Below, piece by piece: positions 22,754-30,762 of a stretch of DNA of 40,616 bases. This DNA is from a bacterium. GTDB lineage: Bacteria; Patescibacteriota; Gracilibacteria; Peribacterales; Peribacteraceae. The number at the start of each line of letters is the position of its first letter. Position 1 is the first letter of the stretch. The translations under genes and the position numbers were made by a program. A model generated the notes under the pieces. It was not told the origin of the DNA and made no database searches. It saw nothing but the letters and a program-made list of their open reading frames with translations. Location: NCBI GenBank assembly GCA_029558515.1, contig JAKQEM010000028.1, positions 1-40,616 of the forward strand, read 5' to 3'.

Positions 22754-23662
22754 TCAATGCCGGCGTCTCTGATAGATCTCCCGTGACAAAGCTGTCACTG
22801 TCTCCTCTGCAATCTTGGGCACCAAAAGCGTTGCAAAAGAAACCAATGCCCGCTGCTGCGCATCATCAAAACTGATCTCATCATGCAAAATTTGTGGTCG
22901 AAATTTCATCAGTGCCTTACGAAATTCATCGAGTGTCCCTTTCTGCCTCGGTCCAAAACAGCATTGCAGGCCGGCATGGAGCAACGCTTTGGCTTGCGTG
23001 ACAATGGCATCTGCGGTGACATGCGCATGCGCCTTCATGAATCTTATGACACTGGGCAATGTTTCAATGGATTCCCATGGAATGACCGGAGATAGAATGT
23101 TCTCCTGTTCCTCCTTTCTCTTGAGTGCGCATGCAGATTCATTGATGCGTTTGCAGAGGGATACATCCTCTTCGTATGCCGACAGATTCTCCCCAATGGA
23201 TAATCTTTTACGAGCATGATGCGCTGCATTCACAGTACTTTTGCTCAACCCACAATCGAGTGCGAATGTGATCGTATGCTTCTTTCCGCTCTTCCTCACC
23301 ACAGATACCTTGCCGGTGCCAAGATCCTCAAACCACACAGGTTGTCCTTCTTCAAATTGCTCAGCAGCAGCTTGATGTATGGCATTGACCGCTCGTGCTT
23401 CACTTCTAATCCGATTGCCAATTTCTGTGAGTCGTTCCCTGCATGCAGCAATGGCGGCAGGATCACCATCTACAATGCATAAAACTGAATCTCGAAGATC
23501 ATGCAATTCTTGCCGCAATTCCTTCTCATTCAGTACTCTTAACGGAGAATCCGCCAATGCCCCAACGAGTGCTTCACAAGCCTGCCGCGACTCCGCCGCG
23601 GTTGCACCCACATCTTCACCGTGGGGCAACGGATCCCTGTCATGCTGTTCCGGAGATGGCAT
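22754..23662 (-). CDS. Unknown soluble protein upstream of the ribosomal cluster (302 aa)
   Basis: Not recognised. The N-terminal 100 residues are acidic and helical (NEKELRQELHDLRDSVLCIV). A beta-rich central part at about 105-135 (QPVWFEDLGTGKVSVVRKSG) could be a small SH3-like or KOW-like barrel. The rest is helical with basic patches (HHARKRLSIGENLSAYEED). No signal peptide or membrane helix. Codon use is more AT-rich than in the ribosomal genes. It ends about 20 bases before the rplC promoter in the same direction, and is divergent from lysS with overlapping AT-rich promoters at about 23674-23690. Function unknown. Confidence 0.75.
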   Translation of the reverse strand: MPSPEQHDRDPLPHGEDVGATAAESRQACEALVGALADSPLRVLNEKELRQELHDLRDSVLCIVDGDPAAIAACRERLTEIGNRIRSEARAVNAIHQAAAEQFEEGQPVWFEDLGTGKVSVVRKSGKKHTITFALDCGLSKSTVNAAHHARKRLSIGENLSAYEEDVSLCKRINESACALKRKEEQENILSPVIPWESIETLPSVIRFMKAHAHVTADAIVTQAKALLHAGLQCCFGPRQKGTLDEFRKALMKFRPQILHDEISFDDAQQRALVSFATLLVPKIAEETVTALSREIYQRRRH

Positions 23663-23673
23663 ATCACATATAT

Positions 23674-23681
23674 TGTATAAT
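23674..23681. promoter_or_regulatory. Divergent promoter region between the 302-aa gene and lysS
   Basis: A plus-strand TATAAT (23676-23681) lies about 100 bases before the lysS ATG, and the same spot reads TATACA (23679-23674) on the minus strand, 12 bases upstream of the ATG at 23662. -35 boxes are not clear in either direction. If the minus-strand box is used, the 302-aa gene would be nearly leaderless. Confidence 0.4.
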
Positions 23682-23780
23682 AAATCGTGAAGAACGTCTA
23701 TTACAACTCAGGCGGGACAACCATTCCCTCTGCTCATCCTCAACCTGACAAAGGACAAAACACCCGCTATCCTGCCCGCC

Positions 23781-25733
23781 ATGGATCCCATTCGACATCA
23801 GAAAGCGGAGGCGATGCGCGCCAAGGGCACACAACCCTATGCCGCGCGTTTCCTGCGTTCCCACATGCTGCAGGAAGCTAAGGCCGCAGCCGACGGAACC
23901 GGTGTGGCGATTGCCGGGCGGATCGTGCTGTTTCGCGACATGGGCAAGATGACCTTTGCCGTGTTGCAGGATCATACCGGGCGGCTGCAGATCGCGGCGA
24001 AGGCGGATCACATGGACGAAGCGTCCTATCGGGATTTCCTCGCGCTGGTGGACCTGGGTGACTTCATCGGAATCGAGGGGGAACGCTTCACCACGCAGAA
24101 AGGCGAACCGACGGTGCGCATCACCAAGTGGACCATGCTCAGCAAGGCTCTCAGACAGCCGCCGGAGAAGTGGCACGGCGTGAGTGACCCGGAAACTCTA
24201 TGGCGACAACGGTATCTGGATCTGATGACCAATCGCGCGACCTTCGACCGCTTCCTGTTTCGCAGCAAGTTTCTTGAGCGACTGCGGCAATTCTATTGGG
24301 ATCATGACTTCACGGAGGTGGAGACGCCGGTGCTGGTGAACGCCGCATCGGGCGCGCTCGCCACCCCCTTCCGCACACACCACAACGCCTACGATCTGGA
24401 CATGTATCTGCGCATCGCACCGGAGACGTATCTTAAGGAGTGTATCGTCGGTGGATTTGACCGTGTGTTCGAAGTGGCCAGGGTTTTTCGCAACGAAGGA
24501 CTCGATCCCTCTCACCTGCAGGATTTCACCATGCTGGAGCACTACGCGGCGTACTGGGACTACAGGGTGAACATGCAATTCACCGAGGACATGTTGACGA
24601 CGGTACTCAAAGACCTCGTCGGCTCCCTGGTCATTCCCATCCCCGACCGCGACGGGCATCTCCTCGACGTGGACTTCACCCCGCCGTGGCCGCGCATCAG
24701 TTTGCGAGAGACCATCCAACGAGAATGCGGCATTGATTTTGAGCAATATGATTCAGCATCAGCCCTACGGGAAGCCATAAAATCAAAAAATATCCGACTG
24801 GAAATCGACATGGATTCCCTCGGCCGGGGCAACCTGATCGATCAACTCTACAAGAAGGTCAGCCGCACAAAGATCGTTCGCCCTACCTTCATCATCGAGC
24901 AACCGCTGGATCTCTCCCCCCTTGCTCGTCGCAACGATGACAATCCCACCATCACCGACCGGTTTCAATTGGTTGTGAGTGGGTGGGAGATCGTCAACGG
25001 CTACAGCGAACTCGTCGATCCTGTGGATCAAGCGGAACGATTTGCAGAACAGGCGAAAGCGCATGAGGGAGGCGACAGCGACGCGCACCGCAAAGACGAT
25101 GATTTCGTGACGGCGTTGGAATACGGCTGCCCCCCGTGCAGCGGCATCGGCATCGGCATTGATCGTCTGGTCGCACTCCTCACGCAGCAACCCAACCTGC
25201 GCGACGTCATCCTGTTCCCTCTGATGAAACCCGACGAACAGCAACCGAGGGAACCGAGGGGTCCGATGCAACCGATGATGCCAAAGACAGTGCCTTCCTC
25301 CTCCGCATTGCCCGACGAACAATCGAAACGTTTCGTCGCGATTCTGAATAGGAAAGCCGAGCCGGGCAAACTGATGAATGCACTGGGTCACATGACTGCG
25401 GGGCTGAGCAAGCTTGCGAGTGAGCACGATGATCTCTGCTTCCTTCAGTATGAAGATCTAGATGGAGGTGCACATCCGGGAATTTCACATTATCCCTTCA
25501 TCGTGCTGAAAGCGGACAATGCAAATCAGATCCGTCAGGTGAGAAACAATGCGATGAAAGCGGGGGTCCCCTTCACGGATTTCACCAGCACCATGACAGT
25601 CGGCACTTCTCAAAAACAGCGTGATGCGACGAAGGCGATACGAGAGAAAGATTTGGATTACTACGGTATTTGCCTCTTTGGCAGAACGGAAGATCTGGCT
25701 CCCCTCACAAAGAAATTTTCTCTCTTCAAGTAA
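23781..25733 (+). CDS. lysS: Lysyl-tRNA synthetase (class II) fused to a C-terminal DUF2000 domain
   Basis: 650 aa, about 150 more than usual. Residues about 35-120 are the anticodon-binding OB fold (VAIAGRIVLFRDMGKMTFAV). The class II catalytic core has motif 1 near 170-185 (FTEVETPVL), motif 2 at 231-252 (EVARVFRNEGLDPSHLQDFT) and motif 3 at 449-465 (GCPPCSGIGIGIDRLVALL). Residues 483-513 are a Pro/Met/Gln-rich linker. Residues about 515-650 (KRFVAILNRKAEPGKLMNAL, then GHMTAGLSKLA; ends FSLFK) resemble DUF2000, whose known structures have a peptidyl-tRNA-hydrolase-2-like fold. There is no stop, frameshift or restart between the parts. The enzyme charges tRNA-Lys; the role of the fused domain is unknown. 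The ATG at 23781 follows a pyrimidine-rich leader (ctatcctgcccgcc). Confidence 0.93.
   Translation: MDPIRHQKAEAMRAKGTQPYAARFLRSHMLQEAKAAADGTGVAIAGRIVLFRDMGKMTFAVLQDHTGRLQIAAKADHMDEASYRDFLALVDLGDFIGIEGERFTTQKGEPTVRITKWTMLSKALRQPPEKWHGVSDPETLWRQRYLDLMTNRATFDRFLFRSKFLERLRQFYWDHDFTEVETPVLVNAASGALATPFRTHHNAYDLDMYLRIAPETYLKECIVGGFDRVFEVARVFRNEGLDPSHLQDFTMLEHYAAYWDYRVNMQFTEDMLTTVLKDLVGSLVIPIPDRDGHLLDVDFTPPWPRISLRETIQRECGIDFEQYDSASALREAIKSKNIRLEIDMDSLGRGNLIDQLYKKVSRTKIVRPTFIIEQPLDLSPLARRNDDNPTITDRFQLVVSGWEIVNGYSELVDPVDQAERFAEQAKAHEGGDSDAHRKDDDFVTALEYGCPPCSGIGIGIDRLVALLTQQPNLRDVILFPLMKPDEQQPREPRGPMQPMMPKTVPSSSALPDEQSKRFVAILNRKAEPGKLMNALGHMTAGLSKLASEHDDLCFLQYEDLDGGAHPGISHYPFIVLKADNANQIRQVRNNAMKAGVPFTDFTSTMTVGTSQKQRDATKAIREKDLDYYGICLFGRTEDLAPLTKKFSLFK
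25239..25280. repeat. One arm of the palindromic element forming the LysRS-DUF2000 linker
   Basis: CAGCAACCGAGGGAACCGAG then GGGTCCGATGCAACCGATGA on the plus (coding) strand. It is read in the same frame as in the ribosomal-protein tails, giving QPREPRGPMQPMMPK (compare QPKSPKKPTK in L17). Confidence 0.65.
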
Positions 25734-25770
25734 GAGTGCATTTGGCACTGTACATTTTCCACTCATTCCT

Positions 25771-26367
25771 ATGTCCGCACCTCTCCTCGAACACGCTTCC
25801 TACGGCCACCTCCTCCCTTCCGCACACGGTCTCCTGAAGGCACACACCGACCAGACCAAAGCGCATCTGCTTGCAACGGGAGCTGCGATGGCAGCCTTCG
25901 CCAAACGTTTCGGCGGCAACGAACAAACGTGGAGAGTAGCCGGGATGCTGCACGATCTGGATTGGGATCATCTCGACAAAGACGCCGAAGAACACTGTGG
26001 TAAAACGCTGGAACAACTCCTCTCCACGATCGATGCGCCCGCAGAACTCCTCGGCGATATCCGCGCGCATTACGCAACCAAGTACGGCGCTCAGTATCCG
26101 CTCGATTCGATGCTCCGGAAGACCCTCTACTGTGTGGACGAACTCACCGGTTTCATCATCGCGGTCGCGCTGGTGCGGCCGAGCAAGAGTCTCCGTGACA
26201 CCGAAGTGAAGAGCGTGATGAAGAAGTTGAAGGACAAAGCCTTCGCCGCGCAGGTGGATCGCGCGCAGATCCGCGCGTGTGAGGAACTGCTGGAAATGCC
26301 TCTCGATGCATTCGTCGGGGTCACGTTGAATGCAATGAAAGAAGTAGCAGATCAATTGGGTCTGTAA
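25771..26367 (+). CDS. HD-domain phosphohydrolase
   Basis: 198 aa from ATG 25771; the open frame extends 50 codons upstream into lysS but homology begins after MSAPLLEHASYGHLLPSAHG. HD superfamily: H32 in TKAHLLATGAAM and the H61-D62 doublet in VAGMLHDLDWDHLD, with a later His/Tyr-rich segment (IRAHYATKYGAQYPLDSMLR) and ELTGFIIAVALVRPSKSLRD. This resembles the HDIG-type family usually annotated as metal-dependent phosphohydrolases; its substrate (nucleotide or phosphate ester) cannot be told. It follows lysS by 37 bases and may be cotranscribed. A nested hairpin follows 10 bases after the stop. Confidence 0.85.
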   Translation: MSAPLLEHASYGHLLPSAHGLLKAHTDQTKAHLLATGAAMAAFAKRFGGNEQTWRVAGMLHDLDWDHLDKDAEEHCGKTLEQLLSTIDAPAELLGDIRAHYATKYGAQYPLDSMLRKTLYCVDELTGFIIAVALVRPSKSLRDTEVKSVMKKLKDKAFAAQVDRAQIRACEELLEMPLDAFVGVTLNAMKEVADQLGL

Positions 26368-26376
26368 TGCGACTTG

Positions 26377-26421
26377 CCCTGAGCGACCCTGCACCGAATG
26401 TTGTGCAGGGGAGTCGAAGGG
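26377..26421. repeat. Nested hairpin element after the HD gene
   Basis: A perfect 8-bp stem CCCTGCAC (26387-26394) / GTGCAGGG (26403-26410) with an 8-base loop lies inside an outer CCCT (26377-26380) / AGGG (26418-26421) pair. The outer sequence (CCCTGAGCGA ... GTCGAAGGG) resembles the CCTGAGC/TCGAAGG palindrome dispersed in many bacteria. It may act as terminator or REP-like repeat; no T run follows. Confidence 0.5.
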
Positions 26422-26466
26422 TGAAGGGGGTGGCCAAGGAGATCGGTCTGTGAGACGCTGCGTGCA

Positions 26467-28041
26467 ATGGCCTACCGTCTCTTCGCTCTCCTCAAACGCC
26501 TCTGGGTCGCCTGCGGCGAACCGATGCCGACGATCGTGCGCGGCATGCGACGGTATCTGAGCCGGTGGTTTCCCGTCCGTGTGCCGGGATCGTTCCCGGT
26601 GTCGTACCGACGAGGCAGATCACATCCGCTCACACCGGACATCGCCGTCATCATCCCCTGCCACAACTACGGGCGCTTTCTGGCGGAGGCCATCGAGAGC
26701 GTACTCACGCAGTCGCTGCCGCCTGCGCAGATCATTGTGGTGGATGACGCGTCGGAGGATGAAACGATGCGCGTCGCAGCATCCTTTGCGGGTCGCGGAG
26801 TCCGTGCGATACGCATCGAAGCACACGATGTCGCAGCCGCGCGCAATGCCGGAGCTCTGCAGACGAGTGCTCCCTATCTCGTCTTCCTGGATGCCGATGA
26901 CAAGCTGCCACACCACTACCTCGAACGCTGTCGCGAAGCATTTGATGACCCCGCCGTCGCAATCGTCTACGGAAATATGCACGAATACGGAGAAAGACAG
27001 AGGGTGATCCGCACTCCCCCATTCGACAGAGCGTCTCTCCTGCGCAGCAATTACATCTCCTCTCACGCGATGATCCGGCGTCAGGCGTACGATCTGGTCG
27101 GGGGGTACCGCTCGTTGCACAATGCGCATGAAGATTGGGACCTCTACCGCCGCATCCTGCGTTTTCGTTGGACGGCCAAGAAAGCAGATACGTTCGTTCA
27201 CTACCGCATGCACGGGGAAAGCATGCTCCACCGGCACCAACGCAACGCGATTTCCTACTGTACGGACGCCGCACTCCTCACCACTCCCATCACGATTTTC
27301 TCGCCGTTCTGCGGACGGACAGCCATTCTTCCCCGCTTCACGGAAAGCTTACAACAACTTTCGATCGAAGATCGGTCGCTCCTCACGGTCCACTTTCACA
27401 ATACGTCCGCTGATCCCGCGTTCGATGATCTCCTCCGATCGGCACTCAACCAGATCCCCTGCGGACGCATGATCTACACGAGCGCACCGCATCCGGCTCA
27501 CTGGGGCCACACCGCACAGTCACTCGTCGAACATCGCGTCCGTAACGGGCGCAACGCACAGTACTACTACGAGCTGGCCGTGGTGAAAGCCTACAACCAC
27601 CTGCTCATCAGCTGTGACACGGAGTATGCGCTCGTTTTGGAAGATGACGTGCTGCCCGCTCCCGATGCGCTTCGACGTATGCTGCAGACGGTACAAGCGG
27701 ATACGGCGGCGGTCGTCTGCCACTATCCGTGCCACCTGCAAGGGTACAGCATGGTGTGGCGCGCGAACCGGGACGGTACGGTGACACACTTCCCGAAGCG
27801 CCGCCACGGCGTCGAGGAAGTGGGCGGTTCGGGCTTCGGCTGCTCGCTGCTGCGTATGAGCGCTTTCCGCACAATGCCGATCCATACGCGCGTTTACGAA
27901 TCCCCCCCGCGCTGGTACGACTACAATGCGTTCGATCATCTGCGCACACAGGGGAGAGTGCTCTGCAACTGGGACATCGAAGTGGAGCATGTACGCACGG
28001 AGCGTTTCCTCAACCCGACCGCACCCTTCCCTCCTGCGTGA
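26467..28041 (+). CDS. Two-domain glycosyltransferase (GT2 plus second GT-like domain)
   Basis: 524 aa. The first domain (about 57-275) is GT2, GT-A fold: DIAVIIPCHNYGRFLAEAIE, VVDDASEDET at 91-100 and the metal/nucleotide-sugar motif DADD at 142-145, then SHAMIRRQAYDLVGGYRSLH. The second domain (about 276-524) has its own acidic motif (LVLEDDVLPAPDALRRM, 389-405) and GGSGFGCSLLRMSAF, suggesting a second glycosyltransferase-like unit. There is no membrane segment, so it acts in the cytoplasm on a glycan precursor. The basic N-terminal 50 residues could attach it to membrane. The stop overlaps the methyltransferase start by one base (TGATG), so they form an operon. The acceptor is unknown. Confidence 0.88.
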   Translation: MAYRLFALLKRLWVACGEPMPTIVRGMRRYLSRWFPVRVPGSFPVSYRRGRSHPLTPDIAVIIPCHNYGRFLAEAIESVLTQSLPPAQIIVVDDASEDETMRVAASFAGRGVRAIRIEAHDVAAARNAGALQTSAPYLVFLDADDKLPHHYLERCREAFDDPAVAIVYGNMHEYGERQRVIRTPPFDRASLLRSNYISSHAMIRRQAYDLVGGYRSLHNAHEDWDLYRRILRFRWTAKKADTFVHYRMHGESMLHRHQRNAISYCTDAALLTTPITIFSPFCGRTAILPRFTESLQQLSIEDRSLLTVHFHNTSADPAFDDLLRSALNQIPCGRMIYTSAPHPAHWGHTAQSLVEHRVRNGRNAQYYYELAVVKAYNHLLISCDTEYALVLEDDVLPAPDALRRMLQTVQADTAAVVCHYPCHLQGYSMVWRANRDGTVTHFPKRRHGVEEVGGSGFGCSLLRMSAFRTMPIHTRVYESPPRWYDYNAFDHLRTQGRVLCNWDIEVEHVRTERFLNPTAPFPPA

Positions 28042-28979
28042 TGCATCCCTTCTGGGACACCGTCCTCCGGCCGATCCTGACGCTCCTCCGCCCCGACACA
28101 ATCGTGGAAATCGGCGTGGAAAACGGGAAGACGACGGAGAAGCTTCTGGCTTTCTGCACAGAGACGGGCGCCGCTTTACACGGGATCGATCCGCTCCCGC
28201 TGATCGACGAACAGAAATGGAAAGAGCAATGGGGAGAAACGTGGACGCTGCACACGGGCAAGAGTCTCGATGTCCTGCCGCATGTGCCCGGGTTCGACGC
28301 CCTGCTGATCGACGGTGATCACAACTGGTACACCGTCTTCCATGAATTGCAGCTGATGCAACGACACGCCGAACAACACGATCGGATGCCGATTGTCTTC
28401 CTGCACGACATCGACGCGCCCTACGGGCGACGCGACCGCTATGATGATCCCAAAAGCATCCCCGCCGATGCGAGACAGCCATGGGAACGCAGTGACATCA
28501 ACGGACTCAATCCCACTGTCTGTCATGCAGTGCGCGAAGGGGGACCGCACAATGGCGTGCGCACAGCCGTGGAAGATTTTTTACTGGAACGGAGCGATCG
28601 CTATGCATTCTTTGAAATACGAGGCTTCTTCGGACTGGGCATCCTCGTGCCGTATGCACGTTTTGCCCGCCATCCATCTCTTCGAAACTTGCTAACCGAT
28701 CTTTCGCCTTCAGCCCTTCTGCAAGCGCATATGGAGCAATTGGAACAGGATCGCATGCTGCGCATTCCCTGTGCGGACCATCTGGACCGATCTCTCCGGG
28801 AACAGCACGCCCTGCGTGAGGAATGCGACACACTTGCCGGGACCATCGAACAACTGCTTGCGGAACAGGCAAGATATGTGGAGAGCATGCATGCACTCGA
28901 GCATCTCACGCAAACGCGCAGCTGGCGATGGACGGCATGGCTCCGCCACATTGGAGCGTTCGTCACTCGTCACTCATGA
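28041..28979 (+). CDS. SAM-dependent methyltransferase with C-terminal coiled coil
   Basis: 312 aa from ATG 28041. The Rossmann start TIVEIGVENGKTTEKLL (about 20-36) is the SAM-binding loop, with LHGIDPLPL as the acidic strand and DALLIDGDHNWYTVFHELQL near 90-105, a pattern of the Methyltransf_24 family often found with glycan genes. Residues about 225-300 are helical coiled coil (REQHALREECDTLAGTIEQL) ending RSWRWTAWLRHIG, a C-terminal motif common in polysaccharide glycosyltransferases and methyltransferases. Likely methylates a surface glycan made by the upstream enzyme (inference). Its stop abuts that of the convergent ABC gene: the palindrome TCATGA holds both stops. Confidence 0.85.
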   Translation: MHPFWDTVLRPILTLLRPDTIVEIGVENGKTTEKLLAFCTETGAALHGIDPLPLIDEQKWKEQWGETWTLHTGKSLDVLPHVPGFDALLIDGDHNWYTVFHELQLMQRHAEQHDRMPIVFLHDIDAPYGRRDRYDDPKSIPADARQPWERSDINGLNPTVCHAVREGGPHNGVRTAVEDFLLERSDRYAFFEIRGFFGLGILVPYARFARHPSLRNLLTDLSPSALLQAHMEQLEQDRMLRIPCADHLDRSLREQHALREECDTLAGTIEQLLAEQARYVESMHALEHLTQTRSWRWTAWLRHIGAFVTRHS

Positions 28980-29657
28980 CTCACGATCATCCACGACCCT
29001 TCCTTCCTTCAGAAACACCATCCGGTCACAGATATTCTCCAGCTGATCGATCACATGGCTCACGAGCACGACGGTCTTGCCGCGTTCCTTCATGCTCCGC
29101 AGATGCGCGCGACAACGCTGCTGGAACTCACTGTCCCCCACCGCGAGCGTCTCATCGAACAGATAGATGTCCGACTCGATGATGGCTGATGCCGCATACG
29201 CGAGACGCAGCATCATGCCGGTGCTCAAGCATTTCACCGGCACGGCACGATGATGCTCGATGCCCGCAAATGCAATGATCTCATCCATCCGTGCACGGAT
29301 GACCCGCGGGGGAAGCCCGTGTAACAATCCGTGCAGATACACATTTTCCGTCGCCGATCGCTCCGGGTGGAATCCGGCACCCAACCCGAGAAACGCAGAC
29401 AGTCGCCCTTCCGTTCGCACAAAGCCCGCATCCGCGGGCAGCAGACCTGCGATGATCCTGAGCAACGTCGTTTTTCCCGAACCATTGGGACCGTAGAGAC
29501 CGACCCACTCTCCTTTTTGTACTTGCACATCGATATTTGTCAATGCATCCATCGTCCACAGTTGCCGATGCCGCCGCCAGTGCAGCAGGTGATCCTGCAG
29601 ATGCACCGACGGATACACCGCCTGCCGGAAGGTCTTGCAAATGCCGGTGCAGGAGAT
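28974..29657 (-). CDS. ABC transporter ATPase, Wzt-like without C-terminal domain; probable ATC start
   Basis: 227 aa if begun at ATC 29657. Walker A GPNGSGKTT (56-64), signature CLSTGMMLRLAYA, Walker B IYLFDETLAVGD, switch His in VLVSHV. The pattern LSTGM and the DETLAVGD segment are typical of polysaccharide exporters. It lacks the C-terminal carbohydrate-binding domain of long Wzt proteins. The first standard start is GTG 29618, but upstream in frame SCTGICKTFRQA matches the family's beginning (VxxVSKxFR-type). The frame is closed upstream by TAG with no ATG, GTG or TTG between; an ATC at 29657 sits at the expected start after a C-rich leader. Pairs with the permease gene upstream. Confidence 0.85.
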   Translation of the reverse strand: MSCTGICKTFRQAVYPSVHLQDHLLHWRRHRQLWTMDALTNIDVQVQKGEWVGLYGPNGSGKTTLLRIIAGLLPADAGFVRTEGRLSAFLGLGAGFHPERSATENVYLHGLLHGLPPRVIRARMDEIIAFAGIEHHRAVPVKCLSTGMMLRLAYAASAIIESDIYLFDETLAVGDSEFQQRCRAHLRSMKERGKTVVLVSHVIDQLENICDRMVFLKEGRVVDDRES

Positions 29658-29660
29658 GGC

Positions 29661-29697
29661 GGGAGGAATAGGGATTGGGAATTGGGAACTTGGAACG
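29661..29697 (-). repeat. AATCCC-type leader repeat before the ABC ATPase gene
   Basis: Minus strand GTTCCAAGTTCCCAATTCCC then AATCCCTATTCCTCCC, directly before the proposed ATC start. It is a degenerate relative of the repeats before rpsS and map. Confidence 0.5.
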
Positions 29698-29836
29698 AGC
29701 GTACCTGGCTTATTGGACAGGTGCTACTAAGAGCACTATTGCTCATAAGCTATGCAAATGAATAGTATCCCTCAGGCTCCAGCCAAGCGATTGCATATCC
29801 CGCTCCAATACACCAATTCCAAATCCTCAATCTCCC

Positions 29837-30730
29837 TCAGTACTCCTGCAAAAAGTACCGGCTCCTCCATCGGAAAACGGCGACGCCCAGGAGAAAGATG
29901 ACCGCGCACAGCAGCAGGAACGCAAGTGTGTGCGTGACGCTCGGAACGCCGACGGATGCGGCGGGCAGGAGGGCACGGCGCGCATCGAAGAGAAGGATGG
30001 AGAGCGGCTGGAAACGAATGAAGTGATCGAAGAGTGACCAGACGGAGAGGGAAAGCGACCCTGAGAAGAGGTGCACAAAATCCTGCGCGAGCGGGCGCAC
30101 GGGCCGGAACGCATAGAAAATCGGTGTCAGCCAGAAGAGTACCTGCAGCACGATGCTCCACAGGTACGGAATATCGCGAAACTTCAGCGAGAACGCGCTG
30201 AGGAGCATGCCGATGCCAAGTGACAATAGCGTCGCCTCCGTGATGATCACCGGCAGGTACAGAACGCCCAAACCGATTTCCGCGCCCAAGCACCCCATGA
30301 TGAGAAAGAGTATGACAAGGTACCCGCAGAGGATCAGCACATGCGTCCAGCCGACACTGAGAATCAGAAGCAAACGTGGAAAGCGCACCTTCTGAATGAT
30401 CGCCGCTTTCTCCTGCAGCATGTTGATGCACGCGGTGCTCGTCATGGCGAAGTGCTCCCAGAGCAGCAGCCCCAGGAAGAGGTAGAGGGAATAGTGGGGG
30501 ATATCGGTGACCATCCTGCGGAAAATATGGAGGATGACGGCGTACTTCACCAGCGGATAGATAAGCGACCACAGGACGCCCAGCACCGATCCGCGATACT
30601 TCATCCGAAAATCCGCCCAGCCCATGGCCAGGACAACGCGAAGAGAGTGTGCAAGGGAAAAATGGGAGGGCATGAAGTTGGAAATGGAGCGTTCCGCCGT
30701 ACTGCGAATCCTCTGACTGCCACGAGCCAT
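29837..30730 (-). CDS. ABC-2 type polysaccharide/lipid exporter permease (Wzm-like)
   Basis: 297 aa with six predicted membrane helices. Cytoplasmic N-terminus (VVLAMGWADFRMKYRGSVLG) and first loop VLWSLIYPLVKYAVILHIFR fit the ABC-2 family; YSLYLFLGLLLWEHFAMTST is typical of Wzm/TagG. The loop KVRFPRLLLILSV corresponds to the coupling helix that contacts the ATPase. Upstream is one of the few Shine-Dalgarno-like stretches here (gaagaaggacgcatc before ATG). It is transcribed 180 bases before the ATPase gene. That gap is AT-rich with small hairpins (GAGCA/TGCTC near 29740) and no gene seen. Together they would export a glycan or glycolipid across the inner membrane. Confidence 0.9.
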   Translation of the reverse strand: MARGSQRIRSTAERSISNFMPSHFSLAHSLRVVLAMGWADFRMKYRGSVLGVLWSLIYPLVKYAVILHIFRRMVTDIPHYSLYLFLGLLLWEHFAMTSTACINMLQEKAAIIQKVRFPRLLLILSVGWTHVLILCGYLVILFLIMGCLGAEIGLGVLYLPVIITEATLLSLGIGMLLSAFSLKFRDIPYLWSIVLQVLFWLTPIFYAFRPVRPLAQDFVHLFSGSLSLSVWSLFDHFIRFQPLSILLFDARRALLPAASVGVPSVTHTLAFLLLCAVIFLLGVAVFRWRSRYFLQEY

Positions 30731-30762
30731 GATGCGTCCTTCTTCACTCTAAACCCTCCGCT

